From Variovorax sp. PBL-E5 (GTDB lineage Bacteria; Pseudomonadota; Gammaproteobacteria; Burkholderiales; Burkholderiaceae_C): DNA of 64,000 nucleotides. Where the stretch lies: assembly GCF_901827185.1 (NCBI RefSeq), contig NZ_LR594671.1, positions 3,720,001-3,784,000 on the forward strand. Direction: 5' to 3'. The position numbers were made by a program, and so were the translations under genes. The number at the start of each line of letters is the position of its first letter. Position 1 is the stretch's first letter. Of the stretch, positions 59,262-64,000 are shown piece by piece. A model generated the notes under the pieces. That model was not told the DNA's origin, did not search any database, and worked only from the letters and a program-made list of their open reading frames with translations.

Positions 59262-60066
59262 GATCGGCCTCCGCAGTGGCGCGAGCCGCAGGCTCGCGGT
59301 GGTGGATGATGGAAAGCACTTCTTCGCGCATGCGGATGAACTCCGGCTCCGATTTGACGCGGCGCGCGTCGCCGTGCGAGAGGAACTGGCGCGAGAACGG
59401 CACGTTGTCGTAGACGTGCGAGATGCGTCCGGGGCTGGGGCTCATCACGATCAGGCGTGTCGCGAGGAACAGGGCCTCTTCGACCGAGTGGGTGATGAAG
59501 AACACCATCTTGTGGGTCGCCGACCAGGCGCGCAGCAGGATCTCCTGCACGGTCTCGCGGGTGAACGCATCGAGCGCGCCCATCGGCTCGTCCATCAGCA
59601 GCACCGCCGGATCGGAGGCGAGCGCGCGCGCAATGCCCACGCGCTGCTGCATGCCGCCGGAGAGCTCGTAGACGGCGTTGTCGCCGTACTTCTCGAGGCC
59701 CACCAGCGCCAGCTTCTCGGCCGCGACGCGGTCGCGCCGGGCCCTGTCCACGCCCGTCAGGCGCAGGCCGAGCGCAACGTTGTCGCGCACGTTGAGCCAG
59801 GGCATCAGCGCGTGCTTCTGGAACACGACCCCGCGGTCCGCGCCCGGGCCGACCACTGGCTTGCCGTCGAGCAGGATGTCGCCGGTCGAGGCCGGCAGAA
59901 AGCCGGCGATGCAATTGAGCAGCGTCGTCTTGCCGCAGCCCGAGGCGCCGAGCGCGACGACGAAATCGCCGTCGCGCATCGTCAGGTTCACCGGCGCGAG
60001 CGCTTGCAGCGTGCCGCCCTTCACCGCGTAGTTGACCGTCAATTCACGGATGTCCAATGTTGGCAT
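59254..60066 (-). CDS. tauB: Taurine ABC transporter ATP-binding protein
   Basis: A 270-residue ATPase: Walker [10 protein letters not shown] (about residue 40), Q-loop in [20 protein letters not shown], signature LSGGMQQRV, Walker [14 protein letters not shown]-loop FITHSVEEA. The ATG at 60066 ([11 protein letters not shown]) has GGAG 7 nt upstream; an earlier in-frame start would read from the R1 repeat side. It lies between tauA and tauC; the tauA-tauB gap of 158 bp is filled by R1. Confidence 0.9.
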   Translation of the reverse strand: MPTLDIRELTVNYAVKGGTLQALAPVNLTMRDGDFVVALGASGCGKTTLLNCIAGFLPASTGDILLDGKPVVGPGADRGVVFQKHALMPWLNVRDNVALGLRLTGVDRARRDRVAAEKLALVGLEKYGDNAVYELSGGMQQRVGIARALASDPAVLLMDEPMGALDAFTRETVQEILLRAWSATHKMVFFITHSVEEALFLATRLIVMSPSPGRISHVYDNVPFSRQFLSHGDARRVKSEPEFIRMREEVLSIIHHREPAARATAEADHV

Positions 60067-60126
60067 CTCAGCGCTCCATGCAGAAAACCAGTGACCCATA
60101 CCCTGCGAAACGTCGCGCCCCTTCGC

Positions 60127-60217
60127 GAAACACCGCGGAACCGGCTTTGCCGGGCCGCTGGTGTTGCCCCCGGTGAGGGAGTTGGCGAAGCGACACGAAG
60201 TGCGCGCAGCCTGGGGG
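60127..60217 (-). repeat. Dispersed intercistronic repeat R1, copy 3 (tauA-tauB gap)
   Basis: Reads toward tauB from CCCCCAGGCTGCGCGC to GCGGTGTTTC, as in the other two copies. It starts 8 bp after the tauA stop and ends about 60 bp before tauB. Its central hairpin is slightly degenerate (CTCCCTCACCGGGGGC). Confidence 0.85.
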
Positions 60218-60224
60218 AGTACGT

Positions 60225-61226
60225 TTATTTGCCCATTGCCTTCTGCACGTAGGTCGTGGTCACGAAGTCCGCGTAGCTCGGCTTGACTTCCTGGATCCGG
60301 TTCTGTTCCTTGAGGAACGCCGCGGTGTTGGTCATCGCCTTCGCGGCGCCGCCGCCCAGCCAGGCGGGCGAAGCCTGCTCGGCCAGCGTCGGGAAGCGGT
60401 AGAGCGCCATCGCCGCGGGCACGTTGGCGGCATCCGCCTTGGTCCACTTGGCGACCGCCTTGACCTGCGGCGAATCGGCCGTCCACTTCGCGGTGTTGCT
60501 GCGGTATTCCTCGTCGGCCTTGGCCAGCGCCTTGACCAGCGCAACCATGAAACCTTCGTTGGCCGCGGCCCATTTCGAGCTGACGACCATGCCGTCGAAG
60601 GTCGGATAGCCCTTCTTGCCGATCGAGCCCGAGGTCGCGATGACCTTGCCGTTGGCCTTGATCTTGGTCAGCACCGGATCCCAGATGAATGCGGCATCGA
60701 TATCGCCGCGCTCCCATGCGGCCGCGACTTCCGGCGGACGCAGGTTCATCACGTTCACGGTCTTGGCATCGACGCCCTCGGCCTTCATGTCGACCATCAG
60801 CTGGTAGTGCGAGGTCGAGACGAAGGGCGTGGCGACCTTCTTGCCCGTGAGGTCCTTGACGCTGTTGATGTTCGAGCCGTTGCGCGCAACCAGCGCCTCG
60901 GCGTCGGCGATGTCGTCCAGGATCCAGAACAGCTTGATGTCCTGGCCCTGGGTCGCCGCCGCGGTGATGCCGGCCGAGCCGACCTCGCCGATCTGGACGT
61001 CGCCCGAGGCCATCGCGCGGATCACGTCGCCGCCGCCGCCGAACATGCGCCAGTTGATCTTGTAGCCGGTCGCCTTCTCGAGTTCGCCCGATTCCATGAC
61101 GATGCGGTACGGGTCCAGCATGTCCTGGTGGGCGATCGTGACCTCCTTGGTCTGGGCGAATGCGGCACCGCAGAACATCGCGGCGGCCAGGGCGGCGTAT
61201 CGAAGCATGAGACGAGGCACGTTCAT
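60225..61226 (-). CDS. tauA: Taurine-binding periplasmic protein
   Basis: A 333-residue precursor of the SsuA/TauA/NMT1 family. Signal peptide [20 protein letters not shown]; mature part [59 protein letters not shown] and [19 protein letters not shown], which resemble TauA rather than SsuA. AAGGAG lies 6 nt before the ATG at 61226. First gene of tauABC; its promoter must lie in 61227-61386, where I see CTGG-containing motifs but no certain operator. Confidence 0.9.
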   Translation of the reverse strand: MNVPRLMLRYAALAAAMFCGAAFAQTKEVTIAHQDMLDPYRIVMESGELEKATGYKINWRMFGGGGDVIRAMASGDVQIGEVGSAGITAAATQGQDIKLFWILDDIADAEALVARNGSNINSVKDLTGKKVATPFVSTSHYQLMVDMKAEGVDAKTVNVMNLRPPEVAAAWERGDIDAAFIWDPVLTKIKANGKVIATSGSIGKKGYPTFDGMVVSSKWAAANEGFMVALVKALAKADEEYRSNTAKWTADSPQVKAVAKWTKADAANVPAAMALYRFPTLAEQASPAWLGGGAAKAMTNTAAFLKEQNRIQEVKPSYADFVTTTYVQKAMGK

Positions 61227-61386
61227 CTGTTTCTCCTTGAGGTGAACTGGAAGCGACTTTGCACCCAAGCGGCGCGGGTCGGAAGGGCCAGCCTGCGCGT
61301 TGGCATGGAGCCAGGGGGCTGGGATTTACCCTTGTTGTGGTGCGCTGGCGCTGGGCGCCGCACGGTGGCGGTGCATTGCGGGCCGG

Positions 61387-62922
61387 TCAATGCGGCCGGC
61401 TGGCAGGCGCCCGCTTCTCGCCGCGCGCCTGCGCCAGTTCCTCCACCGCCAGTCCCAGCGCCCGGATCCCCGCCGGAATCTGCGCCGAAGCGATGGACGA
61501 CAGGCGCAGCCGGAAGAAGGGACACGGATACGGCGGCTTGGCGAAGAACACATCCCCCGCCTCGATCAGCACCCCGTGGCTGCGCGCCATCAGCGACAGC
61601 TCCGCCGCATCGACCCAGGTCGGCGCCTGCACCCACAGCGAGGCGCCGCCCTGCGGCATCGTGAATTCGAAATCGGGCAGGTGATCGCGCAGCGCCTGCG
61701 CGGCCAGCGCGAGGCGCTCCTGCATCGCATGGTTGACGCGCCGCGCATGCGACTCGTGATGGCCGAGCGACAGGAAGAGCGCATAGGCATGCTGCAGGAA
61801 GGCGCTCGGATGCCGCACCATCGCATGCCGGATCACGCGCAGTTCCTTGATCAGCGCGCGCGGCGCCACGATGAAGCCCAGCCGCAGCGCCGGCGACAGG
61901 CTCTTGGACACCGAGCCGACGTAGATCACGCGGCCGGTCTTGTCCAGGCTCTTCAACGCCGGCATGGGCGCGCCTTCATAAAGATTCTCGGCCTCGTAGT
62001 CGTCCTCGATGATCACGAAGTCCTGCAGCTCGGCCTTGCGCAGCAGCCACTGGCGGCGCTCGAGGCTCAGCGTGGCGGTGGTCGGGCTCTGGTGCGAGGG
62101 CGTGACGAACAGATAGTCGGCGGCCGGCAGCGCATCGACCACCAGGCCCTCCTCGTCGACGTCGATCTCGACCCACTTGGGCTTGCGCAGCGCGAAGCTG
62201 TTGCGCGCATGCGGATGGCCGGGCTCTTCCAGCCCGACACGGGTGTTCTCGTCGAACAGCGCATCGGCCAGCAGGTAGCAGGCATGCTGCGCGCCGAGGG
62301 TGACGAGGATCTCTTCCTTGAGCGCGAACACGCCGCGCTTGGGCAGGAGGCGCGTGCGGATCTGCTCGATGAGGTCGGGCACGTCGTCGGTCTCGAAGTC
62401 GGGCGTCCAGTGCGGCAGCTGCGAGCGCGCGAGGCTGCGCGCGCAGCATTCGCGGAAGTCCTCGGTGGGGAAAAGCTGCGGATCGTAGGTGCCGTAGACG
62501 AAGGGATAGGGATAGTCGCGCCAGCGCTCGGGCTTGGACAGCGTGGGCCGATCGAGCAGCGAGCGCCGCACGCGCGCCGACCAGTCCGGCGGCAGGCCCG
62601 ACTGGCCGCTGCGGCCCACCAGCGGCTCGGCCAGCGCGGCCGACAGCGGCCGCGCATTGGCCGCCACGAACACGCCGCTGCGCGGGCGCGCTTCGAGAAA
62701 GCCTTCGTCCATCAGCTGCAGGTAGGCGGAGGTCACGGTATTGCGGCTCAGGCCGAGCAGCGCCGCGAGTTCGCGCGACGAAGGCAGCGGCGCACCGGAG
62801 GTCAGGCGGTCTTCGAGGATGGCCTGGACCACCGCGGCGCGCAGGCGGCCCTGCAGCGGCAGGCCGGGTTGGTCGGGCAGCGCGAAGAGCTGGGCCCATT
62901 GGGTCGATCGCGGATTCGGCAT
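61387..62922 (-). CDS. tauR: MocR-type regulator of taurine genes (TauR-like)
   Basis: A 511-residue fusion of a GntR winged helix (about 20-90: LQGRLRAAVVQAILEDRLTS, then LGLSRNTVTSAYLQLMDEGF) with an aminotransferase-like PLP domain (about 150-490). The PLP lysine is in YVGSVSKSLSPALRLGF. TauR regulators of taurine degradation have this architecture. It is upstream of tauABC on the same strand and divergent from tauXY. The 118-bp gap 62923-63040 has the inverted pair CCAGT/ACTGG near 62940-62958 and CTGGCCCTA downstream, possible binding sites. Confidence 0.87.
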   Translation of the reverse strand: MPNPRSTQWAQLFALPDQPGLPLQGRLRAAVVQAILEDRLTSGAPLPSSRELAALLGLSRNTVTSAYLQLMDEGFLEARPRSGVFVAANARPLSAALAEPLVGRSGQSGLPPDWSARVRRSLLDRPTLSKPERWRDYPYPFVYGTYDPQLFPTEDFRECCARSLARSQLPHWTPDFETDDVPDLIEQIRTRLLPKRGVFALKEEILVTLGAQHACYLLADALFDENTRVGLEEPGHPHARNSFALRKPKWVEIDVDEEGLVVDALPAADYLFVTPSHQSPTTATLSLERRQWLLRKAELQDFVIIEDDYEAENLYEGAPMPALKSLDKTGRVIYVGSVSKSLSPALRLGFIVAPRALIKELRVIRHAMVRHPSAFLQHAYALFLSLGHHESHARRVNHAMQERLALAAQALRDHLPDFEFTMPQGGASLWVQAPTWVDAAELSLMARSHGVLIEAGDVFFAKPPYPCPFFRLRLSSIASAQIPAGIRALGLAVEELAQARGEKRAPASRPH

Positions 62923-63040
62923 GGTGCGGGAAGTTTAGAACCAGTCGGGGCCACTGGCTCGGTCGAATCCCCGCATCTGGCCCTACCGCTCCACGCGACG
63001 GCTCCCTACCCTTGACCCCATTCATCTGAGGAGTTTCCGC

Positions 63041-63445
63041 GTGACCGCATCCACCACCGCCCCCGTGACCACCGCCACCCTGGCCGCCTTCAGCGACGCC
63101 TGGAACCGCCACGACATCGACGCGCTGATGAGCTTCATGAGCGAGGACTGCGTGTTCCAGACCGCCGGCGGCGCCGAGGCCTGCGGCGCGCGGATCACCG
63201 GCACCGCCGCCGTGCGCCGCGCCTTCGCCGCCGCCTGGGAAGCCGTGCCCGATGCGCAATGGCGCAACGGCCAGCACTTCGTTCACGGCGACTTCGGCAC
63301 CTCGCAGTGGACCTTCACCGGCACCGCCGCGGACGGCAGCCGCATCGAGACCGACGGCATCGACGTCTTCACCTTCAAGGACGGCAAGATCCAGCTCAAG
63401 AACGTGTTCCGCAAGGCACGCCCCAACCTGCCCGCCGCCAAGTAG
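63041..63445 (+). CDS. tauX: NTF2/SnoaL-fold protein, probable taurine dehydrogenase small subunit
   Basis: A 134-residue NTF2-like protein (FSDAWNRHDIDALMSFMSED, FGTSQWTFTGTAADGSRIET). It starts with GTG at 63041, with GAGGAG 7 nt upstream. TauX of taurine dehydrogenase is a small protein of this fold encoded before the flavoprotein TauY. Here a DAO-family flavoprotein gene follows 18 nt later and tauR-tauABC are divergent, so the assignment is mainly contextual. Confidence 0.78.
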   Translation: MTASTTAPVTTATLAAFSDAWNRHDIDALMSFMSEDCVFQTAGGAEACGARITGTAAVRRAFAAAWEAVPDAQWRNGQHFVHGDFGTSQWTFTGTAADGSRIETDGIDVFTFKDGKIQLKNVFRKARPNLPAAK

Positions 63446-63463
63446 TCCATTCCGGGAGCGTTC

Positions 63464-64000
63464 ATGACCACGACCGGCACCGCGCAGTTCGCCAGCGGAC
63501 CCGCCTCGCCCGCGCGCAAGCCCTACGACCCGCGCTACGACCCGCTGGTGGCGCCCGACCCCGGCGCCGGACGCGCCTACGCGCCCACCTGGTGGGTGGC
63601 CAGCGCCGGCGCGCCGCCGGAAGACGACGGCCCGGTGATGCGCGACATCGATGTCGACGTGGCCATCATCGGCTCGGGCGCGACCGGCATGTCGACCGCG
63701 CTCTACCTCGCGCAGGAGCACGGCATCGCCGCGACGGTGCTGGAGGCCAACCAGGCCTCCTGGGGCTGCTCCAGCCGCAGCGGCGGCCAGGGCCAGAACG
63801 CGAGCGGGCGCCTCAAGCGCTCGCAGTGGATCGCGCGCTGGGGCATCGACGTCGCGCGCCGGCTCGATGCCGAGATCCGCGGCGGCTTCGAGAACTTCAG
63901 GCACCTGACGACACAGATCGATTGCGACGCCTACGACGGCGGCCACCTCTTCCTTGCGCACCGGCCCGAGAAGCTCGCGGGCCTGGAGAGCGAAGCGCGC
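63464..64000 (+). CDS. tauY: DAO-family FAD oxidoreductase, probable taurine dehydrogenase large subunit (cut by window edge)
   Basis: The first 179 residues. A flexible N-terminus with WWVASAGAPPEDDGPVMRDI leads to the FAD-binding Rossmann motif VAIIGSGATGMSTALYLAQE and the second motif SRSGGQGQNASGRLKRSQWI, typical of DAO-family amine oxidoreductases. With TauX it would deaminate taurine to sulfoacetaldehyde, feeding electrons to the respiratory chain. The start ATG at 63464 has GGGAG 8 nt upstream. The rest lies beyond the window. Confidence 0.8.
   Translation, partial: MTTTGTAQFASGPASPARKPYDPRYDPLVAPDPGAGRAYAPTWWVASAGAPPEDDGPVMRDIDVDVAIIGSGATGMSTALYLAQEHGIAATVLEANQASWGCSSRSGGQGQNASGRLKRSQWIARWGIDVARRLDAEIRGGFENFRHLTTQIDCDAYDGGHLFLAHRPEKLAGLESEAR

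Overview
The window is a GC-rich stretch of a beta-proteobacterial chromosome, most likely Comamonadaceae of the Variovorax type. This is inferred from gene content, codon style and the intergenic repeats, not from a database match. It holds no rRNA or tRNA gene that I can see and no CRISPR array.

Layout. (1) Positions 1-13961 form a flagellar and chemotaxis block. flgBCDEFGHIJ runs on the minus strand and continues into cheW, a chemoreceptor gene, a second nearly identical cheW and a second (cut) chemoreceptor gene. flgA, flgM and flgN read on the plus strand. Convincing sigma-28 promoters precede flgM and the distal cheW. An IS110-family element separates flgM from flgN. (2) Positions 14026-20880 hold a mixed accessory set: quinone reductase, DHFR-like reductase, methyltransferase, winged-helix protein, LysR plus SDR, and a Sel1-repeat protein. 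The set ends abruptly against an MFS transporter that has lost its N-terminus. (3) Positions 22685-42385 hold C2-sulfonate metabolism: a SoeABC-type sulfite dehydrogenase, xsc-pta, three regulators, an AAA+/VWA (CobS/CobT-like) pair, a sulfoacetate-type operon (regulator, TctC-type binding protein, acylating aldehyde dehydrogenase, CoA ligase, TauE-like exporter), and an unexplained pair of secreted beta-trefoil-like proteins. (4) Positions 42386-43260 are a large nested inverted-repeat region between convergent genes. (5) Positions 43217-47814 are a small catabolic operon of unknown substrate under a GntR regulator. (6) Positions 48004-54262 carry a Sec-exported Rhs protein ending in an M15-type zinc peptidase domain, followed by an AT-rich, frameshifted immunity candidate. 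(7) Positions 54418-58357 carry an IclR regulator, a GMC oxidoreductase and an MFS transporter, resembling an isethionate module. (8) Positions 58404-64000 carry tauABC, tauR, tauX and the start of tauY for taurine.

Together regions 3, 7 and 8 look like one C2-sulfonate island. Sulfoacetate, isethionate and taurine would each be converted to sulfoacetaldehyde. Xsc would cleave this to acetyl phosphate and sulfite, Pta would make acetyl-CoA, and SoeABC or TauE would dispose of the sulfite. The same 15-bp dyad (GGAAC-N5-GTTCC) sits at the xsc and GMC divergent promoters, which suggests co-regulation. Three co-oriented copies of one intercistronic repeat sit inside the flg, sau-type and tau operons.
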